A stretch of 64,000 nt of DNA from Novosphingobium rosa NBRC 15208 (GCF_001598555.1 NZ_BCZE01000009.1:62001-126000), one strand, 5' to 3'; positions 17,310-26,935 are shown, numbered from the stretch's first letter. Made by a program: numbers and translations. Notes: generated by a model not told the origin, from the sequence alone.

Positions 17310-17840
17310 TCAGCGCAGATTGGCCGATGTATAGCACTCCAGCACCAGCGCGAGCACGCGATTGTCCGGCAGGCGCAGCAGGGCGCGGTTGGCCAGGATG
17401 GTGTCGGCGGGGCAGCCGGGCAGCGGGCCACGGCGGGTCGCCAGCTTTTCGCGGCGGAAATGCAGGGCGGCCACGGCCTTGCCGAAGGGCGTGTCGGTGG
17501 TGGCCAGCACGCTGTTCATGTCGGGGGTGAGCAGCGCGGGGTTGTACCAGTTGTGCGCCTCGGACAGCACATGGGGGCCGCAGCTGAGGCGCACATGGCG
17601 ATAGCCGGGGTCTTCGGTGCCCAGCGTATCGGGCAGATCGGGGGCGGGCAGGGCGTCCTCGCCTTTCACCAGGGTGGCGGCGATGCGCGGCTCGGGGGCC
17701 AGCTTGCGTTGCTCGCACCATTGGGTAAGGGCCATGGTCGCGCTGTCCGTGCTGGAGAGCGTGGCCTCGAACTGGTCGATCAGCTTGGTGTGAGGCGCTT
17801 CGGGAGCGGCCTGCAGCGTCATCAGCAGGGGGAGCAGCAT
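17310..17840 (-). CDS. Secreted hypothetical protein, possibly chorismate-lyase-like fold
   Basis: 176 residues. A short hydrophobic N-terminus (LLPLLMTLQAAPEAP) looks like a signal peptide. The remainder includes RHVRLSCGPHVLSEAHNWY, then NPALLTPDMN and a TTDTPFGKAVA block. The order 'starting-product arm, SEAxNWY, TPxMN, TTDTPFG' resembles UbiC/chorismate-lyase-like proteins, but this is only a visual resemblance. The start overlaps the stop of the cinA-type gene by one base, so the two are translationally coupled. Function is not established. Confidence 0.6.
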   Translation of the reverse strand: MLLPLLMTLQAAPEAPHTKLIDQFEATLSSTDSATMALTQWCEQRKLAPEPRIAATLVKGEDALPAPDLPDTLGTEDPGYRHVRLSCGPHVLSEAHNWYNPALLTPDMNSVLATTDTPFGKAVAALHFRREKLATRRGPLPGCPADTILANRALLRLPDNRVLALVLECYTSANLR

Positions 17841-18601
17841 CAGATGCCTCCCTCGATGGCGGGATGGCCCAGAGCGGCCAGATCCTGCGCCAGTTGGCTG
17901 GTGCAGGCGGTCAGTTCCCCGGCATCGGTGGAGCGGATCACGAAGTTCACGCCGGTCTTGCCTTCACGAAAGAAGGGGTAGCTGCCGATCTGCACGCCGG
18001 CGAAGGCCTTTTCGGTGTTGCCCAGCAGGTCTGCGACTTCGCTTTCGCCCACCCAGCAGCCCAGCGTGGCGGAGAGCACCGGGGCGCCGCCTTCCAGCGA
18101 TCCGGTCAGCGCGTCGAGCATGCCCGCGGTGATCATGGGCACGCCCGCCATAATGTAGATGTTGCCCCAGCGGATGCCGGGCGCGCCGGAATAGCGGTTG
18201 GGGATCAGATCGGCGCCTTCGGGCACGCGGGCCATGCGCAGGCGCGCCTCGGTCAGCGTGCTGCCCTTGCCGGTGTAATAGGCCTCAAGGATGGCGCGGG
18301 CTTCCTCATGGATCACCACGGGCACGCCCAGCGCTTCGGCGATGGCATCGACGGTGATGTCGTCATGCGTGGGGCCGATGCCGCCGGTGGTGAAGAGGTA
18401 ATCGTTGCGCACCCGCAGGGCGTTCACCGCCTCGACGATGGCCTCGGTCACGTCGGGCACGACGCGTACTTCGCGCAGGCGGATGCCCTGCACGCCCAGC
18501 CAGCTGGCGATCTGGGCGATGTTCTTGTCATGCGTGCGGCCCGAGAGGATCTCGTCTCCGATCACGATCAGGGCGGCGGTGTAGATGCGGGACTCTGACA
18601 T
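17840..18601 (-). CDS. CinA N-terminal-type molybdopterin-binding domain protein
   Basis: 253 residues. The MoaB/MogA-like fold is shown by ALIVIGDEILSGRTHDKN, FTTGGIGPTHDDIT and NIYIMAGVPMITAGML. These match the N-terminal (COG1058) half of CinA, which in longer homologues acts as ADP-ribose pyrophosphatase. The C-terminal nicotinamide-nucleotide amidase domain of full CinA is absent, as in many alphaproteobacterial single-domain versions. It overlaps the downstream gene by one base. Confidence 0.85.
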   Translation of the reverse strand: MSESRIYTAALIVIGDEILSGRTHDKNIAQIASWLGVQGIRLREVRVVPDVTEAIVEAVNALRVRNDYLFTTGGIGPTHDDITVDAIAEALGVPVVIHEEARAILEAYYTGKGSTLTEARLRMARVPEGADLIPNRYSGAPGIRWGNIYIMAGVPMITAGMLDALTGSLEGGAPVLSATLGCWVGESEVADLLGNTEKAFAGVQIGSYPFFREGKTGVNFVIRSTDAGELTACTSQLAQDLAALGHPAIEGGI

Positions 18602-18612
18602 GGCGGCAAGGA

Positions 18613-19245
18613 CTAGCGGGGCTTCGGCCCGCTGGGAAGGGGGGCTGGGGCTGGATCGCGGGCCGGGCCCTCATCTCCGACAAAGCCGATGTGCAGATCG
18701 GCAGCGGAGGAGAATTTCAGCAGGCAGAGAAAGGCCTTATCAGTCTCGGCGGCGTTCTGGCCGTGATTGGCGATGCGGCCAAGCGCCAGGCTGGGGCGCG
18801 CCGCGCCGGGAGGCGTGACCAGCTTGAGCATGGGTTTGCTGGAGGGGCCGCAAAACTCGCTCAATTGCCGGGCCAGAGCGGGCGCGTCGTCGCGCACAGC
18901 CTCCAGCCTGGTGATCTGGGGGGCGAGCTGGTCGCGCTCGATCATCTGCTGGCGCGTGTCTTCCCCCGCATTCAGCATGGCGGGCAGCAGGAAACGGCGC
19001 AGCTGCTGGGCGAGGGCGGGAGGATTGTCGCCCGGCCAAAGCTTGTCGGCCACCATCAGCTTGGCGGCGCATTCGAGCTGCTGATCGCTGGGCGGCGTGG
19101 CCGGGTTCAGCGTGACCGCAAAGCTGTCATAGGCTTCCTCGACCTGAGCCTTGGGAAAGCCGCAAGCACCCATCTGCGCCTTGATGGCGTCCTGAGGGAT
19201 GGGCGGAGCGGCCTGCATCAGCAGGACAAGGGCTGAAAGCAACAT
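18613..19245 (-). CDS. Secreted hypothetical protein
   Basis: About 210 residues. A signal peptide, MLLSALVLLMQAAPP, is followed by a helical, Gln/Ala-rich body with two cysteines and a Pro-rich C-terminal end (PAPAPLPSGPKPR). I do not recognise a family. The stop lies 11 nt before the cinA-type start, suggesting one transcription unit with that gene. ATG 19245 is chosen because the signal sequence starts there; no clear Shine-Dalgarno is seen. Confidence 0.6.
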   Translation of the reverse strand: MLLSALVLLMQAAPPIPQDAIKAQMGACGFPKAQVEEAYDSFAVTLNPATPPSDQQLECAAKLMVADKLWPGDNPPALAQQLRRFLLPAMLNAGEDTRQQMIERDQLAPQITRLEAVRDDAPALARQLSEFCGPSSKPMLKLVTPPGAARPSLALGRIANHGQNAAETDKAFLCLLKFSSAADLHIGFVGDEGPARDPAPAPLPSGPKPR

Positions 19246-19337
19246 GGGCCACAAGGTGACATGGCTTGGCCTGCGCGGCAATTGCCCGGCGGTATGATGT
19301 TTAAAAAGAAGGCCGGACCTTGCCTGCCGGATGCCCA

Positions 19338-19368
19338 TAAAAAGAAAGCCCGGTCTTGCGACCGGGCT
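19338..19368 (-). terminator. Intrinsic terminator downstream of rimO
   Basis: On the minus strand a 9-bp stem AGCCCGGTC/GACCGGGCT with a GCAA tetraloop is followed by TTCTTTTT. It lies 164 nt after the rimO stop, which leaves room for a separate short RNA. Confidence 0.88.
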
Positions 19369-19440
19369 ATGAAAGTTTTGGGAGAGGATGCCTGAAAGGC
19401 ACCTTCCTTAGACATGAAAACGGTTGTTGTTGCAAATGCG
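19338..19440 (-). ncRNA. Candidate small RNA with its own terminator
   Basis: Within the 286-bp gap between rimO and the 18613-19245 gene, which is AT-rich compared with its surroundings. Read on the minus strand it starts near an AT-rich stretch containing TTGCATTTTTTGCATTGCAC, runs through an imperfect hairpin (GGTGCC-TTTCA-GGCATCC) and a C-rich CCTCTCCC, and ends in a terminator. It could instead be the long 3' UTR of rimO. No known RNA family was recognised. Confidence 0.35.
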
Positions 19441-19531
19441 AAAATGACGTAGTGCAATGCAAAAAATGCAACTCAGGATTTCGTTCCCTCAGTTCGTCCT
19501 ATGATAAAGCACGCTTCGTCGCGGTATAGCG

Positions 19532-20923
19532 TTAGCCTTCCACGATCACACCGAACAAATCATGCGCATCGGCGTCCTCGATGTGGACGCGGACGATGTC
19601 GCCCGGCTCCAGATCCGCAGGCACGTCGCGCAGCAGAACCTGCCCGTCGATCTCCGGCGCATCGGCTTGGCTGCGGCCCGTGGCGCCGCGATCGCCTTCT
19701 TCATCGGCCTCGCCCACCTCGTCGATGATGACGGGGATGGTACGGCCGATCTTGGCGGCCAGACGCGCGGCGCTGATCGCCTCGGTCTTTGCCATCAGGC
19801 GCATGTAGCGTTCTTCCTTGACCGCTTCGGGCACGGCGCCGGGCAGATCATTGGCCGTCGCGCCCTCGACAGGCTCGAAACGGAAAGCCCCGACGCGGTC
19901 GAGTTGCGCTTCATCCAGCCAGTCGAGCAGATACTGGAAATCTTCCTCGGTCTCGCCGGGGAAGCCCACCACGAAGGAGGAGCGGATCGCCAGATCGGGG
20001 CAGATCTCGCGCCATGACTTGATGCGTTCCAGCACCTTGGCCTCATTGGCCGGGCGCTTCATGGCGCGCAGCACATTGGGCGCGGCATGCTGGAAGGGAA
20101 TGTCGAGATACGGCGTGACAAGCCCCTCGGCCATCAGCGGAATGATGTCATCCACATGCGGATAGGGGTAGACGTAATGCATGCGCACCCAGGGCGGCGT
20201 GCCGTCAGCCATGCGCAGATTGCCCAGCTCGCGCGCCAGATCGGTCATATGCGCGCGCACCTCGCGGCCCTTCCACATGCGGCTTTCATGGCGAATATCC
20301 ACGCCATAGGCCGAGGTGTCCTGGCTGATGACCAGCAGTTCCTTGGTGCCCGCCGCGACCAGCTTTTCCGCCTCGCGCAGCACGGCATCGATGCGGCGGC
20401 TCGCCAGCTTGCCGCGCAGCTGCGGGATGATGCAGAAGGAGCAGGAATGGTTGCAGCCTTCCGAAATCTTCAGATAGGAATAGTGGCGCGGCGTCAGCTT
20501 CACCTCGCCATCGCGGCTCGGGATCAGATCGACGAAAGGCCCCTGCGAGGGCGGCGCGGCGGTGTGCACCGCATCGACCACCTGCTCATACTGATGCGCG
20601 CCGGTCACGGCCAGCACATCGGGGAAGCGGGCGCGGATCACATCGGCCTCATTGCCCATGCAGCCTGTCACGATCACGCGGCCATTTTCGGCAATCGCCT
20701 CGCCGATGGCGGCCAGCGATTCTTCCTTGGCGGAATCGAGGAAGCCGCAGGTGTTCACCAGCACCACATCGGCGCCGGCATAGTCTGGGCTCATCGCATA
20801 GCCATCGGCCCGCAAACGCGTGAGAATCCGCTCGGAATCGACAAGGGCCTTGGGACAGCCAAGGCTGACCATGCCGACCTTGGGAGCATCGGGAAGAACG
20901 GTGATCGTGTTTTCGCTGGACAT
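19532..20923 (-). CDS. rimO: Ribosomal protein S12 methylthiotransferase RimO
   Basis: 463 residues. It adds a methylthio group to an aspartate of ribosomal protein S12. The UPF0004 domain supplies cluster cysteines C23, C59 and C88. The radical-SAM domain has C157-x3-C161-x2-C164 in [13 protein letters not shown]-terminal TRAM domain begins near residue 390. The [13 protein letters not shown] and [10 protein letters not shown] contexts are typical of RimO rather than MiaB. It is divergent from the small membrane-protein gene at 21006. Confidence 0.95.
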   Translation of the reverse strand: MSSENTITVLPDAPKVGMVSLGCPKALVDSERILTRLRADGYAMSPDYAGADVVLVNTCGFLDSAKEESLAAIGEAIAENGRVIVTGCMGNEADVIRARFPDVLAVTGAHQYEQVVDAVHTAAPPSQGPFVDLIPSRDGEVKLTPRHYSYLKISEGCNHSCSFCIIPQLRGKLASRRIDAVLREAEKLVAAGTKELLVISQDTSAYGVDIRHESRMWKGREVRAHMTDLARELGNLRMADGTPPWVRMHYVYPYPHVDDIIPLMAEGLVTPYLDIPFQHAAPNVLRAMKRPANEAKVLERIKSWREICPDLAIRSSFVVGFPGETEEDFQYLLDWLDEAQLDRVGAFRFEPVEGATANDLPGAVPEAVKEERYMRLMAKTEAISAARLAAKIGRTIPVIIDEVGEADEEGDRGATGRSQADAPEIDGQVLLRDVPADLEPGDIVRVHIEDADAHDLFGVIVEG

Positions 20924-21005
20924 AACGGACGGGCCCCTACACCCAAAGCGCCCAAAACGCTACTGCTGGCGTTATATCGAGAATGCGCGCGAAAGGATTG
21001 CACCC

Positions 21006-21362
21006 ATGGGCCCCGTCAACTGGATCGCGGTGATCCTCGCAGCGGCGGTGGCCGCAGGCATCGCCTGGCCATGGTATGCCCTGTTCCGCCGGTCAGTTCC
21101 CCCAGCGTGGCGGCTGCTGGCGCTGTTCTTCCCGGCTTCGCTCATCGGGCATAATTTTGCGCGGGTGGGCGTGGATGCGCTGGCGGTGAAGCCGTGGCTT
21201 TACTGGATGATGAGCGGGGGCTTTGCGCTTTCCATCATCATCCCCGCACAGGTGGTGGCCGATGGGCGGCATGGCGTGGCCTGGAAGGAAACGCTGGTGG
21301 ATGCCGGTTACTGGCTGGTCGGGTTCCTCGGGATGGGGACGGTGTTTTGGGTTTTGAAGTAA
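21006..21362 (+). CDS. Small four-TM membrane protein, unknown function
   Basis: 118 residues with about four hydrophobic segments (NWIAVILAAAVAAGIAW, LLALFFPASLIG, MMSGGFALSIIIPAQ and the C-terminal GYWLVGFLGMGTVFWVL). It resembles DUF1761-type small membrane proteins, but I only suggest this. AAGGA lies 8 nt before ATG 21006. Repeat copy 3 begins 19 nt after the stop. Confidence 0.7.
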   Translation: MGPVNWIAVILAAAVAAGIAWPWYALFRRSVPPAWRLLALFFPASLIGHNFARVGVDALAVKPWLYWMMSGGFALSIIIPAQVVADGRHGVAWKETLVDAGYWLVGFLGMGTVFWVLK

Positions 21363-21381
21363 GGGATTAGGAAGAATAAAA

Positions 21382-21609
21382 GCGAGGAGGTTACCCCCTC
21401 GCGCTCCCATAACGTCTTCCGACGCACGGTCAGCGTTTCCCCATCGGAGTGCCCTGCCTCTCCACCTGCGCAAGAAAAGGCGCCGCAGGCAGCTATGCCC
21501 TGGCGCCTTTTTCTCGTTTCAAAGCCTGCGGCGCGGCAATCTGGGCGCAAGGCTGAACCCGTGGCGCTACGCAGACACTCATGGGAGCGCGAGGGGATAA
21601 TCCCCTCGC
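21382..21609 (+). repeat. Intergenic repeat element, copy 3
   Basis: About 228 bp between convergent genes. The left A end has a GCGAGGAGG/CCCCCTCGC hairpin with TTA loop (21382-21402), then GCTCCCATAACGTCTTCCGA. The right B end has CGCAGACACTCATGGGAGC, then a hairpin with arms GCGAGGGGA/TCCCCTCGC (21589-21609). The inner palindrome is CGCCGCAGGC (21481-21490) with GCCTGCGGCG (about 21524-21533). The right hairpin ends only 4 nt before the stop of the LysM/M23 gene. Confidence 0.88.
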
Positions 21610-21613
21610 ATTC

Positions 21614-22615
21614 TCACTTCTTCTTCACGACCTTTTTAGCGGCGACTTTCTCGTCCACCTTCTTCTCGGCAAGATGCTTGGGCAACAGCCCTGCCGGATC
21701 GACGGGATGATTGTCCTGCCTGATCTCGAAATGCAGCTCGTCGCGCGTGGCCTTGCCCGAATGGCCAACCAGCCCGACTCGCTCATGCGCCTTGACGGGA
21801 TCGCCTTCCTTCACGGTGATCTTGCTCAGGAAGCCATAGGCCGACTGCCAGCCATTGCCGTGATCGATCACCACGAGCCGCCCGAAGCTGTCCGGCTCTT
21901 CCTTGGCGAACAACACCGTTCCCGAGGCAACAGCACGCGCGGCGCTGCCTTCGGGCGCAACGATATCGAGCCCGTCGTGGAAGTTGGGTTTGCCGCGCGC
22001 GGTGTAGCCACGGCGCACCGGCCCATTCAGCGGCCATGAGAAGCGCGGCGCTGCCTTGGCCGAACCGCCGTCGCCATGATCCGCCTTGGCCTCGCGCGGG
22101 GAGGGGGTGTCGGCGGCGTCGCTCTCGGCGGCGGGCTTGTCCTTTTTGGCGGGCTTGTCGTCCGCGGGCGCGGCGGGCTGCTTGCCCGAGGACAGCATCG
22201 TGGGGATCAGCAGCGATTGGCCGACATCCAGCTTGGTGCCGTCCTTCAGCCCATTGGCCACCAGAATGGAGGAGAGCGGCACGCCATAGCGATAGGCGAT
22301 GTCGAAGCCGGTCTCGCCTTCCTTCACCGTATGGCGGCGGGTGCGGGGCAACATCAGGCGCTGCCCGGCATGCACGTCATAGGGCGGCTTGATGCCATTG
22401 GCCTCGATGATCAGGATGCGCGGCACCTTGGCGCGGTGAGCGATGCCGCCCAGCGTCTCGCCGGGCTTGACCATATGGACATGCTCGCGGTCGAGCGGGA
22501 CGTCGCTTTCGCCCTTGGCTTCGGCCTTGGGTTTTTTCGCAGGCGTTTTTTCAGGCGCAGCGAAAGCAGGGGCGGCGATGACCAGTGCTGCTGCCAGCAG
22601 CGGCAGCGCCCTCAC
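21614..22615 (-). CDS. LysM/M23 (NlpD-like) peptidoglycan protein with degenerate active site
   Basis: 333 residues. A signal peptide (LLAAALVIAAPAFA) is followed by two LysM repeats (about 46-90 and 94-138), a Lys/Ala/Asp-rich linker and a C-terminal LytM/M23 domain from about 190. The first metal-binding block is kept as HDGLDI. In the usual HxH block the first His is missing (DELHFEIR). Loss of this residue is the pattern of NlpD/EnvC-type activators of amidases rather than active endopeptidases. The ATG overlaps the surE stop by 4 nt, so the two are coupled, as in the classic surE-pcm-nlpD order without pcm. Confidence 0.88.
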   Translation of the reverse strand: MRALPLLAAALVIAAPAFAAPEKTPAKKPKAEAKGESDVPLDREHVHMVKPGETLGGIAHRAKVPRILIIEANGIKPPYDVHAGQRLMLPRTRRHTVKEGETGFDIAYRYGVPLSSILVANGLKDGTKLDVGQSLLIPTMLSSGKQPAAPADDKPAKKDKPAAESDAADTPSPREAKADHGDGGSAKAAPRFSWPLNGPVRRGYTARGKPNFHDGLDIVAPEGSAARAVASGTVLFAKEEPDSFGRLVVIDHGNGWQSAYGFLSKITVKEGDPVKAHERVGLVGHSGKATRDELHFEIRQDNHPVDPAGLLPKHLAEKKVDEKVAAKKVVKKK

Positions 22616-23376
22616 GCCTGGAACCGGGCGCCCAGCGCCGCCAGAGAGGCCTCATGCGTCAGGTCGAGCTGCAGCGGCGTCACCGAGATGAAGCCATCGG
22701 CAATCGCCTCCAGATCGGTCTTGTGGCCGGTGGTGTGCTCGATGCCGTGCAGGCCGAACCAGAAGTAGCGATAGCCGCGAGGATCGGTGCCCTCGACCAC
22801 CGAACCGCGCGCGTAATCATGGAAACCCTGCCTCACCACGCGAATGCCCCCTACCTGATCGCCTGCGATCGGAGGGAAATTTACGTTAACCAACGTGCGT
22901 GGCGCAATCGGGGCATTCACCAATGGCTGTAAAACTTTGTATCCCCATGCTTCCGCCGCCGAGAAGGACACCGAATCGCCCATGCCTTCCTTGGAATAGA
23001 CCTGGCTGAGCGCGATCGAACGGATTCCGGCCAGCGCGCCCTCCATCGCGGCGGAAACGGTGCCCGAATAGGTCACGTCATCGCCCAGATTGGCGCCGCG
23101 GTTGACGCCCGAGAGGATCAGGTCCGGCTTTTCGGGCAGGATCTTCTTCAGCGCCATGGTCACCGAATCGGTCGGCGTGCCGCTGACGGCAAAACGGCGC
23201 TCCTCATACTGGCGCAGGCGCACCGGGCGGCTGAGCGTGAGCGAGTGACCCGCGCCCGACTGTTCCTCCTCGGGGCAGCAGATCCAGATGTCGTCGGAGA
23301 GCTGGCGGGCGATGGCTTCCAGCACCTTCAGGCCGGGGGCGTGGATACCATCGTCATTGGTCAGCAGGATACGCAT
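22612..23376 (-). CDS. surE: 5'/3'-nucleotidase SurE
   Basis: 254 residues, standard length. The N-terminal MRILLTNDDGIHAPG carries the metal-binding D8-D9 pair. A Ser/Asn-containing loop and the SGVNRGANLGDDVTYSGTV block complete the metal site. It dephosphorylates nucleoside monophosphates in the cytoplasm. It sits between serS (upstream, 26 nt) and the NlpD-like gene. Confidence 0.95.
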   Translation of the reverse strand: MRILLTNDDGIHAPGLKVLEAIARQLSDDIWICCPEEEQSGAGHSLTLSRPVRLRQYEERRFAVSGTPTDSVTMALKKILPEKPDLILSGVNRGANLGDDVTYSGTVSAAMEGALAGIRSIALSQVYSKEGMGDSVSFSAAEAWGYKVLQPLVNAPIAPRTLVNVNFPPIAGDQVGGIRVVRQGFHDYARGSVVEGTDPRGYRYFWFGLHGIEHTTGHKTDLEAIADGFISVTPLQLDLTHEASLAALGARFQA

Positions 23377-23402
23377 GGGGGCAACTTTCGTGTAAAATCA
23401 GA

Positions 23403-24674
23403 TCAGGGGCGCAGGACGTCGAGGCCGCCCATATAGGGGCGCAGCGCCTCGGGTACGGTCACGCTGCCATCCTCGTTCTGGTAGTTTTCCAGCACAGCGA
23501 CCAGCGTGCGGCCCACGGCCAGGCCCGAGCCGTTGAGCGTATGCAGGAAGCGCGTGCTCTTCTGGCCTTCGGGCTTGTAGCGCGCATCCATGCGGCGGGC
23601 CTGGAAATCGCCGCAGTTCGAGCAGGAGCTGATCTCGCGATACTTGCCCTGACCCGGCAGCCAGACCTCAAGGTCATAGGTGCGGCGCGCCGAGAAGCCC
23701 ATGTCACCGGTGCAGAGCAGCATGCGGCGATAGGGCAGGCCCAGCGTTTCGAGGATATGCTCGGCAGCGCTGGTCATGCGCTCATGCTCGGCATCGGATT
23801 CTTCGGGCGTGGTGATCGAGACCAGCTCCACCTTGTCGAACTGGTGCTGGCGGATCAGGCCGCGCGTGTCCTTGCCGGCCGCCCCGGCCTCGCTGCGGAA
23901 GCACGAAGTCAGTGCGGTGAAGCGCAGGGGCAGGGTGGCGGTTTCCACGATCTGGTCGCGCGCCAGATTGGTCAGGCTCACCTCGGCGGTGGGGATCAGC
24001 CAGCGGCCATCGGTGGTCTGGAACAGATCCTCGGCGAATTTAGGAAGCTGGGCGGTGCCGAACAGCGCCTCGTCGCGCACCAGCACGGGCGGGGCGACCT
24101 CCTCATAGCCGAACTTGCTGGTGTGGGTGTCCAGCATGAACTGGCCCAGCGCGCGGCTCAACCGCGCCACACCGCCGCGCAGATAGGCGAAACGCGCGCC
24201 CGAAACGCTCTGGGCGCTTTCGAAATCGAGGCCCAAGGGCGCGCCGATGTCGAAATGCTCTTTCGCGCCCTCGGCAGGCTTGGGATTACCCCAGCGCTTG
24301 ACCTCGACGTTCTCGTCCTCATCCTTGCCTTCGGGCACGCCCTCGGCGGGCAGGTTGGGCAGGCCGGCCAGCAGCGCGCTGACAGCTTCCGCCGCCTCGC
24401 GGTGCTGGGCTTCCAGAGCAGGGATGGTTTCCTTCAGCGTGCCGACGCGTTCCATCAGCTGGGCGGCCCGCGCCTCATCCTTCTTCGCCTTGGCCTGACC
24501 GATGGCCTTGGAGGCCTCGTTCCGCTCGGCGAGCAGCTCCTGCAGACTGTTCTGGATCGAACGCGACTGGGCGTCGGCGGCCAGAATGCTGTCGGCCAGG
24601 GGAGCCAGTCCGCGCAGGGCGAGGCCTGCGTCAAAGGCTTGCGGGTTTTCGCGGATGAATCGGATATCGTGCAT
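23403..24674 (-). CDS. serS: Seryl-tRNA synthetase
   Basis: About 423 residues. The N-terminal coiled-coil arm (residues ~25-110) binds the tRNA long variable arm. The class II catalytic core has [13 protein letters not shown], then [21 protein letters not shown] (motif 2 region, split here) and the motif 3 block [22 protein letters not shown] 24674 starts at the conserved [11 protein letters not shown]; an in-frame start at 24701 is less likely. It is probably the first gene of serS-surE-nlpD-like. Confidence 0.96.
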   Translation of the reverse strand: MHDIRFIRENPQAFDAGLALRGLAPLADSILAADAQSRSIQNSLQELLAERNEASKAIGQAKAKKDEARAAQLMERVGTLKETIPALEAQHREAAEAVSALLAGLPNLPAEGVPEGKDEDENVEVKRWGNPKPAEGAKEHFDIGAPLGLDFESAQSVSGARFAYLRGGVARLSRALGQFMLDTHTSKFGYEEVAPPVLVRDEALFGTAQLPKFAEDLFQTTDGRWLIPTAEVSLTNLARDQIVETATLPLRFTALTSCFRSEAGAAGKDTRGLIRQHQFDKVELVSITTPEESDAEHERMTSAAEHILETLGLPYRRMLLCTGDMGFSARRTYDLEVWLPGQGKYREISSCSNCGDFQARRMDARYKPEGQKSTRFLHTLNGSGLAVGRTLVAVLENYQNEDGSVTVPEALRPYMGGLDVLRP

Positions 24675-24731
24675 GTTTGCGGGGTATTGGCCCGCCCTCA
24701 CCGGGTCAAGCGCTGGCTTGCCGCCATGCCC

Positions 24732-26177
24732 CTAAAGTCCATCACCTTCGACCCAGTGCGTGTCCGTAAGCGTGCGGGCCAGTTGCCAGACCTGACGGCG
24801 GATATCCGGCACGGCGATGGTTTCCCACGCTTCGCCGCGCGTCATGGGGCCTACGGCGAAGAGGCGCGGCTGGGGCTGGCCCGCCGTGTTCAGCACATGG
24901 CCCAAGCGGTCGACATCCAGCCCCATGCGATGCGCATCGGGGCGGGCGCGCTTCTGCGCCAGCAGATTGGCCAGCAACGGGGCGGGCTTGACCGCAATAT
25001 CGCCCTGAGGCCCCGTGCAGGTGATGATCCGTGAGACGTTCAGCGCCTCCACCCGCTCCGTGCCGCGCGGCTGAAGCGTGACATGCACGCCATGGCCCTG
25101 TTGCTCCGCCGTCTGGATGCGCCCGGCGATGGCGGTCAGCCGCCCCTCGCGATGCATGGCCGCCAGACGCTGCGCCACCTGAGGCGCCATGCGATGGCGA
25201 TGCACATCCCACCAAGGGCGTAGATGGCGCAGAAAACGGGCCTGTTCGTTCTTGTCATGCAGCCGCCACAGGCTCTGGGCATGGGGGCGGATTTCATCGA
25301 CGGCCTGCCGCCAGTCGACCTGCAGAGACCTCTCGCGCAGATAGCGCAGCAGCCATGACCCATGCTTTTGCGGCGGGAACACCGGCGGCGCATGCGGCCC
25401 GGTTTCGGCATGCACGCGCGGCAACAGCCCCCGGCGCGAGCAGGCGGTGATCTTGCCCCGCCAGCCCGCTTCCTCCAGCGACATGGCGACATCCACCATC
25501 GTCAGCCCGGTGCCGACCAGCAGCACATGATCCTCGGGTCCAAGCCCGGCGATGGCGCGGGGCGACCATGGATTGCTCACCGCCAGATCGGGCGGCAGAT
25601 GGGCCAGCACGGGCAAAGGCTGCGGTTCGATATGGCCCGTCGCCAGCACCAGCGAGGCGGCATGCACCACCTCGCCACTGTCGAGTTGCAGCACGGCGCG
25701 GTCCTGCCGCCATTCCACGGCGACGGCATCCTGCTCCTTCAATGTGAAGCGCGCCGGGGCATTGGCCATGGCCTTCATCAGCTGCTCGCGCAGATAGCGG
25801 CCATAGAGGACGCGCGGAACGAAGCGATTGGCCTGTTCCTCGCTGAGCGTATGCGGCTGCTTATCGGTGGAGAGCAGATCGGTTTCGCGCCCTTTCTCGG
25901 CATGGTCCAGCCAGCGCAGAAAATGGTCCGGATCGTCGGCATGGGCGCTCATGTTGTTGGCGCGGACATTGAGCAGATGCTCGGGCTGATGCGTCTGATA
26001 GGCCAGCCCGCGCGCCAGCTTTTCGCGCTGGCGCTCCACCAGGACGACATGCGCGCCCTGAGCCAGCAGATTGATCGCCAGCAGCGTTCCGGAAAAGCCC
26101 GCGCCGACAATGGCGATGGGCAGATGGGGTGAGGAAGGAAAGGCGGCAGGCAGAGGATGGGCAGCGTTGTGAACCAT
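24732..26177 (-). CDS. FAD/NAD(P)-binding protein
   Basis: About 481 residues. The N-terminal FAD-binding Rossmann motif is IAIVGAGFSGTLLAINLL, with VVLVERQ as the second strand. A second nucleotide-binding GTGLTMVDVAMSLEEAG lies near residue 220. The block YQTHQPEHLLNVRANNMSA fits the 'FAD-NAD(P)-binding' family of Pfam (PF13454-type), often called hydroxyacylglutathione hydrolase in error. The substrate is unknown. ATG 26177 has GGAAAG about 5 nt upstream; an ATG at 26222 would add 15 residues. It stands alone. Confidence 0.8.
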   Translation of the reverse strand: MVHNAAHPLPAAFPSSPHLPIAIVGAGFSGTLLAINLLAQGAHVVLVERQREKLARGLAYQTHQPEHLLNVRANNMSAHADDPDHFLRWLDHAEKGRETDLLSTDKQPHTLSEEQANRFVPRVLYGRYLREQLMKAMANAPARFTLKEQDAVAVEWRQDRAVLQLDSGEVVHAASLVLATGHIEPQPLPVLAHLPPDLAVSNPWSPRAIAGLGPEDHVLLVGTGLTMVDVAMSLEEAGWRGKITACSRRGLLPRVHAETGPHAPPVFPPQKHGSWLLRYLRERSLQVDWRQAVDEIRPHAQSLWRLHDKNEQARFLRHLRPWWDVHRHRMAPQVAQRLAAMHREGRLTAIAGRIQTAEQQGHGVHVTLQPRGTERVEALNVSRIITCTGPQGDIAVKPAPLLANLLAQKRARPDAHRMGLDVDRLGHVLNTAGQPQPRLFAVGPMTRGEAWETIAVPDIRRQVWQLARTLTDTHWVEGDGL

Positions 26178-26344
26178 ATCTTTCCATCCTGAGGGTCGTG
26201 ACCGGGCTGCGATGAATTTCATTTAAACTCTATTGATATGGTAGTCTTACAAGAAATTCTTTGCCCCGCTATGCCGCGCCAAACGCAAGCGAGCGGCGCC
26301 CATTGGGGCACCGCTCGCCTGAAGACCGGGAATGGGAAGAAGGC

Positions 26345-26935
26345 TCAGACCTTGCGGTCCGGCGAGACGGGGGCCTCTCGCTGCGCGGGGCCGGAAGGCG
26401 CAACCGGCTTGGCCTCGCAGCCATGCGAGGCGGCCTCGGTCACCTTGGGCGCGGCCTGCGAACCGTCCGAGGAATAGGAGGTGGTGCGGGTGCAGCCATT
26501 GGCATCGGTGGTGGTCGAGACATAGGTCATCTGCACACCCTCAGGCATCTTGCCCGTGCCGGTCATGGTCATGCCTGGCACCGCGCCATGCGCCGCCGCC
26601 TGTTGCATGGCCGAGGCCTGCTGCATCATGGCATCGGCCTGGCGGTCCATCATCGCCGACATCAGCGCCATTTGCGCAAAGGGATCGGCCATCGCCATGT
26701 TCGCCTGATCGAGGGGCATGGCGGCGTCCTGCCGGGCGTCGATGGGCTGGATGGCAATGCGCGGCGCCACATCGCCGGCATAGCTGACCTGCGCCACCGA
26801 GCCGTCAGGCAGATTGACCAGCATCGTGTGCAGCTTGGCGGTCGCCGCCTGAGCCGCGCAGGCGCCCGCCAGCGAGAGCGCTGCGGCGCCGATCAGGAAT
26901 TTGGGTGACAGTCGGATCATCGAAAGGCGGATCAT
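26345..26935 (-). CDS. Secreted Met/Ala/Gln-rich hypothetical protein
   Basis: About 196 residues. The N-terminus is a signal peptide (FLIGAAALSLAGACAAQAA). A short beta-rich stretch follows, then a Met-rich helical segment (MAMADPFAQMALMSAMMDRQ region), TTTDANGCTRTTSYSSDG and a charged Pro-rich tail. Two cysteines in the C-terminal half could form a disulphide. No family recognised. GAGGAG 8 nt before ATG 26935 fixes the start. It is divergent from the L,D-transpeptidase gene. Confidence 0.65.
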   Translation of the reverse strand: MIRLSMIRLSPKFLIGAAALSLAGACAAQAATAKLHTMLVNLPDGSVAQVSYAGDVAPRIAIQPIDARQDAAMPLDQANMAMADPFAQMALMSAMMDRQADAMMQQASAMQQAAAHGAVPGMTMTGTGKMPEGVQMTYVSTTTDANGCTRTTSYSSDGSQAAPKVTEAASHGCEAKPVAPSGPAQREAPVSPDRKV

